Shown here: positions 1-12,914 of the stretch, in pieces
How positions within the stretch are numbered: the first letter of the stretch is position 1
How the letters are laid out: every line of letters starts with the position of its first letter
From: Isoetes taiwanensis
Lineage: Eukaryota; Streptophyta; Lycopodiopsida; Isoetales; Isoetaceae
DNA: 64,000 nt
Assembly: GCA_021234155.1 (NCBI GenBank)
Contig: JAJEKV010000330.1
Location: 62,001-126,000, forward strand
Direction of reading: 5' to 3'
Made by a program: the position numbers and the translations under genes
Notes under the pieces: model-generated
Database searches by the model: none
The model's input: the letters and a program-made list of their open reading frames with translations, nothing else
What the model was told of the DNA's origin: nothing

Positions 1-1441
1 ATCACCATAACATAAAATAGTATGCTGCAAGACATGTGACTAAAAGTAGGTCAACAAACTCCATTTTTAAGGGCTCAAAGCTATCACATATGGCCTAAAG
101 TAGCAAAACTATCATAGGCATTAGCAGATATATTTACTATCATTTTGTGCATTGAATTCTTATGCATGTTTTCATATCCTCTTTATCACACTGGCATTAA
201 AAAACTAATGCAAACCACTGGCTTCTAACATACAGATGAACCTACTACCGTGGCAATGTAAATTTCAAATAGCAAAAAAGACGTCCTATACAGAAAAGTC
301 TTCTTACCTGAGAACAATGTAGAACTGCAAGAGCTAAATCACCTTTCATGCACATGGGTTGTCCGGCCTGAAACCTTACTCATCCATATGCATTTATTGT
401 CTTTCAGCTGCAAGCCAATAGGAGGTGCAAGAAAATGAGCCCTGCAAATACAATTTATTATAGATAGATAGTGAAATTTTGCGATCTAAGCATGTGTGAT
501 GCAGAGCCCATTGGATTAAATTCATGATTTCCCAAAGATTTTGAAGGGAGATCTACCTATCAACCATGTCTATGTATTCAATCAAAGAGCTATGTAACTT
601 GCATCACCATAACATAAAACAATATGTTGCAAGACATGTGACTAAAAGTAGGTGAACAAACTCCATTTTTAATGGCTCAAAGTTGTGGCCTGCAGTAGCT
701 GTTTCCATATCCTCTTTGCCACACTGGCATTGTCAAGCCAGTGGCTGCTAACATAAAGAAGAAACAGAGGAAGATACTACCATGGTAATGAAATTTCATG
801 ATCTAAGCATGCTTGATGCAGAACCCATTGGATTAAATTCTTGATTTCACAAAGACTTTGAAGGGCAATCTACCTATCAACCATATCTATGTATTCAATC
901 AAAGACTCATGTAACTTGCATCATCATAACATAAAATAGTATGCTGCAAGACATGTGACTAAAAGTAGGTCAACAAACTCCATTTTTAAGGGCTCAAAGC
1001 TATCACATATGTCCTAAAGTAGCAAAACTATCATAGGCATTAGCAGATATATTTACTATCGTTTCGTGCATTGAATTCTTATGCATGTTTTCATATCCTC
1101 TTTATCATACTGGCATTAAAAAACTAATGAATAGAATAGAATGCAAAATTGGCGGCTACTAACATAAAAGAAAAACAGGATGAACCTACTACCGTGGCAA
1201 TGTAAATTTCAAATAGGAAAAGTGATATCCTATCTAGGAAAAGCCTTCTTACACGAGAACAATGTAAAGCTGTAAGTGATAAATCACCTTTCATGCACAT
1301 GGGTTGTGCGGCTGAAACCTTACTCATCCATATGCATTTATTGTCTTTCAATTTGCGAGGTCAATAGGAGGTGCGCGGGAAAATGAGCCTACCAAATACA
1401 ATTTATTATAGATAGATAGATAGTAGAGGTCTAGAGGTGAT
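1..1441. repeat. Diverged tandem repeat, three units
   Basis: Three related units lie head to tail at about 1-603, 604-920 and 921-1441. Each opens with a CATAACATAAAA tract followed by ATGTGACTAAAAGTAGGT. The first and third units can be followed side by side for about 480 bases; the middle one lacks about 300 internal bases. The junction stretch at 481-600 is repeated at 799-920. The left edge may continue outside the window. No coding potential is visible. Copy differences include CTG in one copy against CG-containing strings in another, for example at 309-318 versus 1250-1258. Confidence 0.85.
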
Positions 1442-4015
1442 GATTTATGCACAACAAATTATTATTTGCAAGCCAAAGCAACACCATAATATATATAATG
1501 GAGGACTAGTCAAAGGCTCAAACAGATGGAATGCGGATATATTAGAAGCCCACTTCTATAAACATACCACCTTTTTGATGGATTAGAACCGTAGACCCCG
1601 GAAGATTGGCACCATGGTGGAGTGTATGTTGAACCCTGCAAGAATGGAAATGAAAACACATACTCTCAAGAAGGATTAGAATGCTAGGCTGAGCGAATAA
1701 CAGTTAACGAAGCCCAGAATAAAAAAAGCTTCGGTTATAGGAGCCTACCCCGCTTTTGCACGGGTTCGCTGATATGGAGCTTCATGTCGACCCTGTGTAA
1801 CCCCGAATACAATGTGAGCAAAGTGGGTTACGAAGGAAGGAATTGCAAAGTCCCTCCCGGAACAATAGTATGCGCCTGAGAAGCGGAAATTGGCGAATTT
1901 TCAGACAAATAGAGACTTCATTATACTTCATTCTTTGGCCATTCAAAAGCTCCTAGATGCCGAATTTGCATGCAAGTACAACTGTCGAATTTCGATCCCC
2001 TCTCGGCAATTTGCCGGAAGGGGATCGAATCCAAAAATAGAAACATCAAAACCATACTCCATCGAACCCCTAATTTTTGTTTTTGATTTTTGGTTGATGG
2101 GGAAAGTTTTGGTGGAAAAAAAAACCCCAAACCTTAGGCAAACCAACCTGGCAAAAAAATCCAAAAAGTTTTCGGGACCCCGGAAAAACCGAATTTAAAC
2201 AATAGGATGTTCTCATTTCATACTATGGTACATTATATTTTCTTTGTGCCTTGTCTCTTTGCATTTTTATGATTACTTTGAATCTCCTCTTTGATTTTGT
2301 TCTTGATATGATCTCAATCTTGCCCTTTTTCGACTTGGACTTGGCCCTTTGCTTATTTTCATGTATATCCACTCATACCCTTCTACCACGATTCGATCCC
2401 GATTCGTTTTGACTTCGATTTCTGCTCCTTTGCCCCTAACCTCAACCTTGATTTCCATCGTTTGTTCACTTGTCCATTTCCACATAGGCCTCTTAACCAT
2501 TCGATTGACTTGACCTCATTCACGAGAAGCAGTGCATCTGCTATAGCCATCTACATTTTTTTCCGGGTTTTTCGTCTCCAGTTTGTTTAAAACTCACACC
2601 TCCACGCTCTCTTTTTTAGTAGCTAACACTTTTACTAATATGCCACTTCACGTCATTATTGTGTTTTTGGTTCATTTTTCATGTCCATTACTTTATGTAT
2701 GGCACTAGCTTTAGTAATAATATGTCATTTTACCTAGTCATTGTGTTTTTCATTTGTCCTTTTCTACCATATGGCTAACCTCCTTGCACTCCATCCCGAT
2801 CTTGGCACTTTGACCTCCATCTCCTTTTCATTGGCCATAACCTCACCTTTGACTACTTAAGCCTTATTTTTATTCGATCTACATTGTGATCTGAAACCTT
2901 TCATCATTTCCCTTCTTGACCTTCCTTTTGCCATGGTTGTCGTATCCATATGACTTTCAAAACCACATCTTCATATGGTAAGTACCAACCTAAAAAAAAA
3001 ACACATATCGTTCGCGCAGATGTTTTATACGACATATACCTGGTGCTGCATCCCCCTTGAAGTGAGCCCACACTTAGTTCATATGAAGTTCTTACATAAT
3101 AATTGAGATCAACATATAGCTATTCAAGCTTTTGGAGAAGCGTCTACCTACAAAAGGAAAAATCGAGCTTATGACAAGCAATACACAATGTTTCTAAATT
3201 GGAAAAAAACCACATAATGCCTGTTTCTTGGGAAAAACTACAAAATGCCCTTATGTTTTGGCATATTTTATCACATAACCCTAACCTTTCATATCTTTGC
3301 CAAATGCAAGGTAAAATAGGAAAATAGAAGAATTGAAATAGAAGATTGAATGCATTAGCAAAAGTATGCATCGATAGATTGTCTTGTGAAAAAGCAAGTG
3401 ATGGGTGGCATGTATGTTGTTTATTTTAAATGTATCTCTGAGCTGGTCCATCCTGGCCAGCCTTTGCATCAGATGCTGAGCACGAGCTTGGTACGGAGGT
3501 TGGGCTCATACATTCAAGAGATCATGGATCACAGAGATCAGCTCGGCCCTCGGGCACTTACCTGATACATATACATATTCCTGACTATATTTGTTTTTGT
3601 ATTTGTACAGTTTGACAGCAAGCCTATTCCTGTCACAGTTTTTCCCCCCAAACAACCCTTTAGGGCAGGGAGGGGGTTTTTTCACCCGGGAAGTAATGTA
3701 TTTGCTGCACCTCCTATTGGGACCCATAGGCCAATTAGTCTCGTGGGCGATAAAGGGGTTTTTCTTTGGTGGTGTACAAAAAGCGAAATTCAAGCACTAA
3801 ATCAAGACCTTCGTAGATAACATGTGTGATCGGGACTTCACATTACTAATATGCTCATTATGTTATACATAACTAAAGAACATCCTAATATTTTTTGAAG
3901 GGCAATGAAGGGCAAGGGAAGGGCAATGAAGGGTAGCTTGAAGGACAATCGGCAGATTAAGCACCCTATGTCCTAGGCGCTTATTGTACACCACCAATAA
4001 AAAGGCCCAAAGACT
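1442..4015. other. No recognisable gene
   Basis: AT-rich sequence with only short chance reading frames. A T/C-rich tract runs from about 2230 to 2990. The minus strand from about 3560 to 3290 reads for some 60 residues like coding sequence interrupted by one TGA (segments AELISVIHDLL and RAQHLMQRLARMDQ), but I recognise no family and do not call a gene. Confidence 0.45.
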
Positions 4016-4055
4016 CTATTCTATTCCATTCCATTCCATTCCTCCATTCCATTCT
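4016..4055. repeat. Microsatellite (ATTCC)n
   Basis: Imperfect run of CTATT/CCATT pentamers. Confidence 0.85.
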
Positions 4056-4870
4056 AGGGTCAAGTTTAATAAACAAATTGGCCGAATAAAGCATCGAAGC
4101 ATTGGGTATCAGTAACATACCAAATCTGATGAATAGGTATCTTCACCATTTTATTTCATTGTTTTTACGCTTGCCTGAAAGGTATTAGATATTATGGTTA
4201 CCTCATGCATTGACAATAACATCTGAGCTAGACATCTTATTGTAGCCATTCTCATTAAATTATTTTGGAGGGAATTTACTCTAAGAAACTCATGGTGGCC
4301 TAGACTTTTGTGCCTATTGCAGACCCGAGAGACTCAAAAGTTCCACATATTAATTGCTTTAATGTTCTAGTTATAAAGGAGCAAGTGAGCACCATTATGC
4401 ATTTAAATGTCAAAAAACCATCATCACATTGAGTGCATGTTGAATCTACATCATCACATTCTATTAAAAAGAACAATTTACAAAAGAAGCAAATTCTGCC
4501 TCTCATAATGCAAAAATAGAACAATTTAATGGAGAGTGCATGTATGAGAGTATGCATGAGAGATTGAAATTAAGGAGCAAGGAAATTGATCCTTTTATAA
4601 TATTCTTAACGTTGCTTAGGTACAAAATGAACCATTCTCACATGTGTAGACCTAGAGCATAACAATTGTTGCATTCTTATATCTTTAGCATTTCTTATGG
4701 TTAATGAAGCACAAAGCTTTTGAGAGCCCTTAGGCACAACTTAAACTTGAGTACTAGAGTAAGTGAAAACCAATTTCTCTATGGATTTGCCTAATTATAT
4801 TAGATTGACAAGGAGTTTGAGCTAAGTAGCTTTCCATTCATACAGGCTCTCCAACTTATGCCCACCAACT

Positions 4871-4901
4871 TATGCCCAACAATGCTGGGCACCGTTATTA
4901 G
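4871..4901 (+). mobile_element. Orphan Helitron 3' end (degenerate)
   Basis: The stretch closely matches the 3' terminus of the minus-strand Helitron at 8900-8930, including the hairpin arms TGCCCA / TGGGCA with an AAT loop and the following ACCNTTANTAG. The terminal tetranucleotide is TTAG rather than CTAG. No matching 5' end (TCCTATATTATAATG) was found upstream, so this is probably a 5'-truncated or decayed copy on the plus strand. Confidence 0.6.
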
Positions 4902-5135
4902 TGTTTAAATAAGATGCATATTGAGATCTTAATCCACATTCATCTTAGGCTATCTTATGAATCTAGATATCTCATGAACCTAGAATTTAATCAAGATATT
5001 TTTATAAACACATTTCCTTGAAATGTACTATTGAGCTAAGAGATCTTACTCACAATTGAGAAGGAAGACAACCCTTATGCCTACAGGCCTTTTTGGGCTT
5101 ACAGATAAGTTGTAAATGGAAAGTTACATGGAAGA

Positions 5136-5305
5136 GTGAGCTGCTAGCTAATCAAGAACATGATCGAAAGCTGCACCTTTGCAACGCAAATTGAAAACAC
5201 GACCGCATCATTCTGCAGGTGTGAGCTGCTAGCTATTCAAGAATATGATCGAAAGCAGCATCTTCATAACCAAAATCGTACACACCACGTCATCCTGCAA
5301 AACAA
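5136..5305. repeat. 85-bp tandem duplication
   Basis: Two units start with GTGAGCTGCTAGCTA at 5136 and 5221 and share the following AAGAA(C/T)ATGATCGAAAGC. The right unit runs into the retroelement poly-T at 5357. Confidence 0.8.
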
Positions 5306-5356
5306 AGGCACGAACACAAGGCCCCGAGCCCACCCGACACCAAAGGCGTATGCAAA

Positions 5357-6530
5357 ATTTTTTTTTTTTTTTTTTTAAGGGTAAGATTTTTCATATTAAT
5401 ATAGTGAACAGATTACACTTATTTGAGGCTCCACAATAGGCCTGATAGAAAAAATTTAAACACAAAGGATCCTTTATGGATCAAATAGGAAGAATTCAAG
5501 CTATCAATCCAAGACTGGGTCTAAAACCAGGTTTAGTCCATTTGATTTGAGCAGAGATAAAGATCACTATAAGTCCTAAAGCTGCCACCATCTGAAGCTC
5601 CTCCTCCGAAAGATGCAAGCTAATGAATATCTCACAAGAGCAATTGGCAGTCCACGCGTTAACTTGGCCTGCTATATTATCCTGCATAGAAGTACTAAAA
5701 GAGGTCGGGTCTCTGTTCCAGTAATGTACTACGAGATTCTCTCCTCTATCTTCCAACTATGTAGAACATCGTACATGCCTTCCCTGAGGGGTGGTCCAAT
5801 CACTCCCATATACATCTTCACGATTTACATAGGCACCGGCTCCACTACGCTCAACTTTCTTAGAAAACCATGAAACATGGCCTTCCAAGTCTGCAATGAT
5901 GAAGAAATTTTAGTCTCCCGCCCAAAGTCTCTCCATTTGACCTGAATCCTTGCCCAAAGCATCCGTTCCTGAACCCGCCAATAAATCTCAATTCTGATTT
6001 CTCCCTAGCTGGGATAGAGACGAACTCTAGAATAACTTAATACAAGAATAATCCAAAATACTAGAACAGTAACACAGCCAGAGTTAAACCAACCAAACTG
6101 CTTCCATGAAGAATCCGTCCTCCTAGGTCCGTTCAAAGTGTAGCCAACAAGATCTGCAGCTCAAACAACCAGAAACCCTGAAGAATCCAAGAGCAGGCAG
6201 CTTCATATGTCTGGCAGCAAAGTCCATCCATTACTAGCTATATCATTATTTTCCATACATTTGGCCGCAATACCACTGTTGCCAACAACTCTCAAAAGCT
6301 AACAGGCTGCAATACCATCAATACAGATAAAACCATGACAGCCCAAGTCATGTATCAACATAAGCCACCAAGGTTTTATAACTATAAAACCGCCACCAAG
6401 GCTTTAAAACCATAAAGAAGCCACCAAGGCTCTAAAACCACAAACCGACAGACTATAACAATAACCAAGGCAGGTCATATTGGCAAGGTCAGAAATGATA
6501 ACTGAAGAAAATAGCACGCGTATCAACAAA
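5357..6530 (-). mobile_element. Retroelement copy, poly-A 3' end (family shared with 54.6 kb)
   Basis: A poly-T run of about 18 on the plus strand marks the 3' tail of a minus-strand element. Shortly inside it lies GGCTCCACAATAGGCC, which recurs at the same place in the element at 54.63 kb. On the minus strand a frame at 5496-5756 contains YWNRDPTSFSTSMQD and EELQMVAALGLIVIFISAQ. The 54.6-kb copy has WNGDMIFYSTSLQD and GELQMAAVTVYTLISIFVQ in the same order, so the two share a protein-coding segment. I do not recognise the protein; a hydrophobic stretch follows the ELQM motif. No reverse transcriptase motifs are visible, so this could be a non-autonomous LINE derivative or a retrocopied host gene. 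The right (5') boundary is uncertain. Confidence 0.55.
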
Positions 6531-7560
6531 ATATGTAGCAAAATAACAGGGGGTTCCAGGGGGATTTGATATAGATATAATTCTTGAAACCATAGACTAT
6601 ATCCCTAAAACAATTCAATGGGTTATTATAAAAAAAAACATAGATTTAAGATAAAAATAGTCACATTAGCTCACCTGGTTAGATTGGTTAAAGTAGTCGT
6701 ATTAGGACATTGAGTTATTTTGGTAGAGGTTTGAATCCCCGTATTTCATCAGATAGAGGCTCGATATACCATCAAAACCTTAGGCAAACTCAGATTCGAC
6801 ATCTTAAAATCATAGGCGCCCCTAATCATAATTGAGCATAATCGAAACGAGAGGTGTCAAGAAGCTCCAACATACGCCCGGGCCATAGGATTGACAGATC
6901 CAACGACTGTGGTAGTCCAGGGTGCACCTCGTTTAGAATATGTAGCAAAATAATAGGGGGTTCCAGGGGGATTTGATATAGATATAATTCTTGAAACCAT
7001 AGACTATATCCCTAAAACAATTCAATGGGTTATTATAAAAAAAAAACATAGATTTAAGATAAAAATAGTCACATTAGCTCTTTGGTTAGATTGGTTAAAG
7101 TAGTCGATTAGGACATTGAGTTATTTTGGTAGAGGTTGAATCCTCGTGATTTCACCGTATATAGAGGCTCGATATACCATCAAAACCTTAGGCAAACTCG
7201 ATTCGACATCTTAAAATCATAGGCGTCCCCAATCATAATTGAGCATAATCAAACGCGAGAGGTGTCAAGAAGCTCCAACATACGCCCGGGCCATAGGATT
7301 GACGATCCGGACGACGTGGTAGTCCGAGGTGCACCTCGTTTAGAATATGTAGCAAAATAACAGGGGGGTTCTGTGGGGATTTGATATAGATATAATTCTT
7401 GAAACCATAGACTATATCCCTAAAACAATTCAATGGGTTATTATAAAAAAAAACATAGATTTAAGATAAAAAATAGTCACATTAGCTCACTGGTTAGATT
7501 GGTTAAAGTAGTCGTATTAGGACATTGAGTTATTTTGGTAGAGGTTTGAGTTATTTTGGT
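6531..7560 (+). repeat. Three tandem SINE-like units with tRNA-like A and B boxes
   Basis: Units of about 405 bp begin with ATGTAGCAAAATAA at about 6533, 6940 and 7347; the third is cut off near 7560. Each carries an A-box-like TAGCTCACCTGG (6667-6678 in unit 1) and a B-box-like GGTTTGAATCC (6728-6738), about 61 bases apart. That spacing is longer than in most tRNA genes but workable for an internal pol III promoter. A tRNA-derived SINE that became tandemly amplified is the likeliest reading. No clean cloverleaf can be drawn. Units differ at CAG/CTG sites: GACAGATCCAACGACTGTGG in unit 1 reads GACGATCCGGACGACGTGG in unit 2. Confidence 0.55.
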
Positions 7561-8899
7561 TGGAAGGAGCTCTGAAAATTTTTCTAATGGAGAGAAACGC
7601 CGGCCCGATCATGAAACCTGTATTCCAAGCTAGAAACAGGTGAGAGCCTGGTAGTTGCTAACTACACATGACACTTGTCTCGTATCTCTACAAGGCCATT
7701 TACCTTCTATTTGTTGCAAACGAAGGTAAATGTGTCTTTTAGAGCTATAGAGACAAGGTGGACAAAATGACTCTTGTGGGCATCTCCATAAACGTAAACA
7801 TGTCGACAAAGAAAGAGACCAAGAGAATGCCATCCTGGGGTCTTCGGCATGGTATCAATGGAACAGATTTTTGAGAAAAATCATGAACCAAAACATGCAA
7901 GATCAAAAGTTGCTCCCTCAAAGTTGGACAGTTGGACATAAATAAGCTTCCTCAACTGCGGAGGAAGAAACTAGCACATGTGGGAAAACAAAAAGAAAAT
8001 CCTATGCCAATGAAGGTTGAGTAGCCCTGCACTACGAAGGAATCTATTAAAGGCAAGGCAAATGGCCACACAACGCATGAGATCTAATGAAGTTGAAGGA
8101 CGACAATCTATTATCAAGAAAAAATCAAGATACATGGAACTCAAAAGTAGAGGACAAAATACTCCACTAAGCAAAACCACCCATACAAAGTAGATAACCA
8201 CACTCCTTGTGCCACCTTGAGACGTTTAATAGCCTTATCACAATCAACATTTTCTACCACATCAAGATGATCATCAATAGACATCAAATTATCATGCCAC
8301 TAAGTAGAACGAGGCGGGATTGCCTCATGAGATGACATATCAGGCTTCTTCCTAGCTGCCTTCTTCCAACCTCCGTTGGGAACTTATGCTTGGCAATATC
8401 ATGAGCAAGACCACAAGAAGAAGCCACATAGGATGAGAATAGAATAGGCTTTTTAACATCCACAAACCAAGATGTCATGGGAACTTAAAAAATGCATTTT
8501 AAGGTGTGTTGGAGCAAAAGGGAATACATAAGAGGTCATGTTAGTAAGAAATAGACTCTCAAGACCGTGGTTTTTCTACCACATCATCAATTAATAGCAA
8601 CACAAAATAACCAAAGCCTCATGAAATTAAAAGGACAATTATTTGCAACCTCATGAAATTAAAAAGACTATGATCGAGCAATCCAAGAAATGAAAACATA
8701 TATAACACAAATTATCTAAACAAGAGGGCTATGCAAAATTGGAAAAAGGCCATGCACATGAGAACAGTGGTTATTGCACCTTAAGTTTGATAATAATAAA
8801 CCAAATAATATGAAGTTCCGTATTTCAACAATACCATAGGAAAACCAGATATAGCAAAAGCAAATTAAAAGAGTTCTCCATAGATAATATTATCTCACA
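7561..8899. other. No recognisable gene
   Basis: Short frames occur on both strands, including a hydrophobic minus-strand frame at 7971-8201 with no supporting homology. I see no promoter, splice model or known motif. Confidence 0.4.
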
Positions 8900-9401
8900 C
8901 TAGTAATGGTGCCCAGCATTGCTGGGCATAAGTTAAAACGTGTTAATGATGAATCTTAGATATAACAAATAAGCCAGCATTGGGAAAACAGAGGAGAGTA
9001 GGCCTTTACTCCATGTTTTGTTGATGTCGTGCAAATAGAATAGTAGGCCCTTCATTTCGTGTTGTGTTGTTGTGCAAATACTATTTATTATGGCTTATTA
9101 CTCTAATGTGCATTTTATTATGTTATAGTGTGCTAGGGTTAAATGTTGTTATGTTGCCCTAATGTAAGTTATTTGTTACAGCTTGTTAAGTTGAATGTTG
9201 GCATATCGTAAGCAACAAATCTCAAAGCAATTTGTTTACCTAGTGTTGCTGAATTGTTTATAGTATTCAAAGGTACGCATAAAAGCTTTTTACTAATGAT
9301 GGTTTTTTATTATAGGTGTTTTACTAATGATGGTTTTTATGGTACTTGTGACTTGCTTATGTGTTGTGGCGCATTGCCCCGCTATAAAGAATTTGACCAT
9401 A

Positions 9402-9579
9402 TTGGATTTTTTATGTTGTAGTTGTGACTTGCTTAGGTGTTGTGGAGCATTATAGATTTTTGATGTTTGGGTTGTTGTGACTTGCTTGTGTTGGATTTTT
9501 GATGTTGTAGTTGTGACTTGCTTAGGTGTTGTGGAGCATTATAGATTTTTGATGTTTTAGTTGTTGTGACTTGCTTGTG
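9402..9579. repeat. 89-bp tandem duplication inside the Helitron
   Basis: Two units (9402-9490, 9491-9579) each contain GTTGTAGTTGTGACTTGC and GTGTTGTGGAGCATTATAG. A partial third copy follows. Confidence 0.85.
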
Positions 9580-10250
9580 CAACTATAAGGAATTTGAATG
9601 CAGTTGACTTTTGATGTTGTAGTTGTAACTTGCTAATGTCTTGTGGAGGTTATGTGTTATGGATCTCACAAATAGATCCATTTTTTGCTTGATTCTATGC
9701 ATTCAAATACAATTTGTGAATTTAATGATCAAAGTTCAATGCCTTTTCTCCTTCTTTGTTGTATTTATGTAGTGATTTTCTCATTAGAATTCAATGCCTT
9801 TTTGCTTCTTCATTGACCATATATGTTGCAATTTTGTAGTCATTTTAAGTTCACATGTTCAAGTGTTGTAGTTAGTATATTGAAAGTTTGCATCATCACC
9901 GCATTAATTGTTTTACATAAACTCAAATTTCATCCAAACTGCTCATGTGGATCATCACCATGATGTTTCATAGGCCCAAACCTCAAGTTGCAATTTCACA
10001 AAAGGTTCAAGCACCAATATGCCAATACAATCTTCTTTATCCAGTTTTCTTTATGTTGACCAAAAGCAAAGGCTCAACATTTTATGTAGATGATTTCGAT
10101 AGAGGAGCATGATAGATACAAAATATAATGAGGGGCAACTTAATATAATGAGGGGCAACTTGAGTAGATACAAGCGTACTCTGAGAACACTGAAGTTACA
10201 CATAACATCACAAAAATCAGGAGCATTATTGCTACCTCTACATAGGCCAT

Positions 10251-10430
10251 CTTTTTCCCTAAGAGACCTATGCACCTAAGATCTCCCCTCTTAGAGAGAA
10301 TCTACTATACTAAAGGCTTTCATATTGTTATCGGATCCAACTTTTTCCCTAAGAGACTTATGCAACTAAGATCTCCTCGTAGAGAGGATCCGTGTACTAA
10401 TAGCTTTCATATTGTTATCGCGGTTGTGCC
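10251..10430. repeat. 90-bp tandem duplication inside the Helitron
   Basis: Two units begin with CTTTTTCCCTAAGAGAC at 10251 and 10341 and end with GCTTTCATATTGTTATCG. A separate 21-bp duplication (ATATAATGAGGGGCAACTT) lies just upstream at about 10123-10163. Confidence 0.85.
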
Positions 10431-11510
10431 ATATGATGGTTTCCACAAATGTTAGTGTGAAGCGTAATTTCACCTTCACACATAGATCAAATGAGTCGCA
10501 TGTACACAAATGGCTATGAAGCTAAGACTATGAAACAACTATGTATCGGGTAGACTTTTGAAGTGTAGCATGATACCAATTTCCGGTTTAGCATGATACC
10601 ATGATACCAATTTCAACTTAGCATGATACCAATTTGGGTGTTGCTTGAGTTAAACATTGAGCAACAATGCTTAGCTTACTTCTAAACAACACGACAAAGT
10701 TGATGCCATTGTGGATCTTTATAGTGATGGCCAAAATTTCCTACCTCACAAATAAACACTTTCAATCCTTCTATGAAATCAGAAGATCGTTTACAAACAT
10801 TATTCATATAAATGTAAATTCCATACAAACTCAAGACTACAAAGAAGGAGAATAATGGTTTTAGCATTATTATCTCCTCAACATATCTGTTCTAGAGAAT
10901 ATCACGGCATATATGAAGGTCTTGAACAAAGATTTACTTGTGACCGAACATACTGAACAAACACATTTGAACATACCTGGACATTGTCTGCAGTAAGCTA
11001 TGAATTTGATTAAAATTCTCACCTTACAACTTTATTATGTATGATTAACAACGAAATTGCATAGGTGAGGTAGGAATAGTACTCACCGCTAAATGGGAAC
11101 AATATTTTAGTAACCGAATTTACGGTAGTATGCGGATGTGCTCTCTGTTTTTTTTTTGCTTGTGAATATCACATGCACAATAAATACATGCCTCGCAGAA
11201 TTCATCTCAAATTAGTCACAACGATTGAAATTAGCCTAGAACCATACCTTAGAGGGATCTACTCGGAAGACCCCACAAAAGCCATGGTCGTAGGATCTAA
11301 AGCAAGTTACGCGTGTGTAGATATTTTGCTCTAGCAGGAATCTGAAAATCCGATTCACTTAGAATAATGGTATGTTTGTTAGCTTTTCTGCTCCAGCCTT
11401 AAAAATTTCTGGGCTTCCTTAAAGCCTTTGTCACCCCAAGATCCAAAGAACAATATACTCTTTGGTATCTTTGGAGAACAAAGGTTTAACAGATAGCGAC
11501 AAAAAACCGG

Positions 11511-11645
11511 ATAGTGGCACCTCCTTAAAGAAATAAAATTTGATAGCAAACAAACCTGGATAGTGGCACCTCCTTAAAGAAATAAAATTTCATAATCATC
11601 TAGTGGCACCTCCTTAGAAAAATAAAATTTCATAATCATCCGGGA
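11511..11645. repeat. Triplicated 40-50-bp unit inside the Helitron
   Basis: TAGTGGCACCTCCTTA followed by an AAATAAAATTT tract occurs three times, starting at about 11512, 11561 and 11601. The last two units also share CATAATCATC. Confidence 0.85.
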
Positions 11646-12492
11646 TCTTATATGCTTGATAAAAATCCTTACTCCATGACTCATTTCCATAGCGCTCATG
11701 TCGCTTCCTCTCTAGTTGAAAGCTCCTCTTGAACATGTGGAAAAACCTAAAAGGCAAAACCTTGTTAATTGAAGAGGCAGTCTAGAGAAGAGCTCTCATG
11801 ATTTTAGAATTAGGGATGCATGTCTTCTTTGCTCTTCGACCAACAACGAGAACAACATGTCCGCTTTTCACCAACAAAGAACAACATGTGCTACCTTGCT
11901 CTGGAACAACTCTAGCACACCGGCCGGTGATGGAACAAAAACTAATGTTTATAAACGAGGGATTTCATAGAAAAAAGGGGCTTCGTTTGGACCATCGAAA
12001 AAAAAAGGAGATCACATTTAAAGATAGATAGATAGTACTTTTAAAGAAAAAGGGGCTTTGTTTGAACCCTTCGATCGATCAAGTGATTTTGGCCATCGGA
12101 TCTAGGGCTAGATCCCTTTATCGGTTGAATCCCCATCGTCGAATTAAGCCAATCAAATTCTGGCCGCCAGTTTTAGGGCGTGGTCCATTACTTGCACTAA
12201 AACATTATAATATAGGATAGGATGACCAATTGTTGAGCACAAAACAAAGAAGATACTACTTACAGAACCAAGCATAAGGACATTTCAAAGATTAATGGTA
12301 TGGGTAAGGGTCATACAAGAGGTAAAGAAGGAGCTAGCTACATTAAGGTAAGCAGACAAAATAAGATAAGGTGATGTTCAACTAGAGGTAGGACAAGATA
12401 AACAAAAAAAATTCTTCAAAGAAGTTAAGCTATGGCAAAATGGTGCATATGGGCATTATTTATAATAATTTGTCTAGAAGCATCTTCTAAAA

Positions 12493-12624
12493 TGCCTGCA
12501 TCGAGCACCCTTATTATGGAATATGGATACATTTAATGCCTGCATCGAGCACCCTTATTATGGAATATGGATACATTTAATGCCTGCATCGAGCACCCTT
12601 ATTATGGAATATGGATACGTTTAA
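12493..12624. repeat. 44-bp unit repeated three times
   Basis: Perfect or near-perfect copies start with TGCCTGCATCGAGCACCC at 12493, 12537 and 12581. They lie in the 700-bp gap between the minus-strand Helitron and the inhibitor gene, downstream of the gene's stop. Nothing else is recognised from 12218 to 12914. Confidence 0.9.
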
Positions 12625-12914
12625 GCCACAAGCATATCCATGGTATATCCGCTTAAAACCAAACTTTAAAGAAAAAAAGAAGAAGAAATCAAAACATGTG
12701 GACTTAGAAGAGTTCTCGAGGGTTCAAGCTGGTTTAAACATGATGGTGTCCCATATAGATTAGCACGCACTGGAACATAAACCACAAAATTTAAATGTTA
12801 TTTGCATAATCTTGGAGAAATCACGTGGATTACTTATGCCAGTGTAAGGTAGTAGAAATACAAACTAATATTCAGCAGAGTAATATAATACATTATATAT
12901 GGTAATAGAGTAAA

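Larger units (their letters stand above)
8900..12217 (-). mobile_element. Helitron, non-autonomous, complete termini
   Basis: Read on the minus strand, the element starts at 12217 with TCCTATATTATAATG, which matches the 5' end of the tandem Helitrons at 13.5-25.3 kb. It ends at 8900 with a hairpin GCCCAGC-AAT-GCTGGGC followed by ACCATTACTAG. These are the Helitron hallmarks: 5' TC, 3' hairpin 10-12 bases before CTAG, no terminal inverted repeats. The flanking bases are A on the 5' side and T on the 3' side, the expected A^T target. A second possible start lies 5 bases further out because TCCTA is duplicated there. No Rep or helicase reading frame is visible, so it would need a partner element. 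Inside are several tandem duplications and one exon-like minus-strand stretch (about 11350-11250, reading YTRVTCFRSYDHGFCGVFR, then a GT) that may be captured host sequence of unknown origin. Confidence 0.82.

Noticed and set aside
1890-2198. 102-codon plus-strand frame
   Set aside because: No family, overlapped by two open frames on the other strand, and no promoter or splice context.
6660-6760. tRNA gene
   Set aside because: A and B boxes are present but no acceptor or anticodon stem can be paired; treated as SINE-like.
7971-8201. Hydrophobic 76-codon minus-strand frame (possible membrane protein)
   Set aside because: Reverse complement of an A-rich region; T-rich codons give spurious hydrophobicity.
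12493-12624. CRISPR-like array
   Set aside because: The three 44-bp units are directly adjacent without spacers, in eukaryotic DNA.
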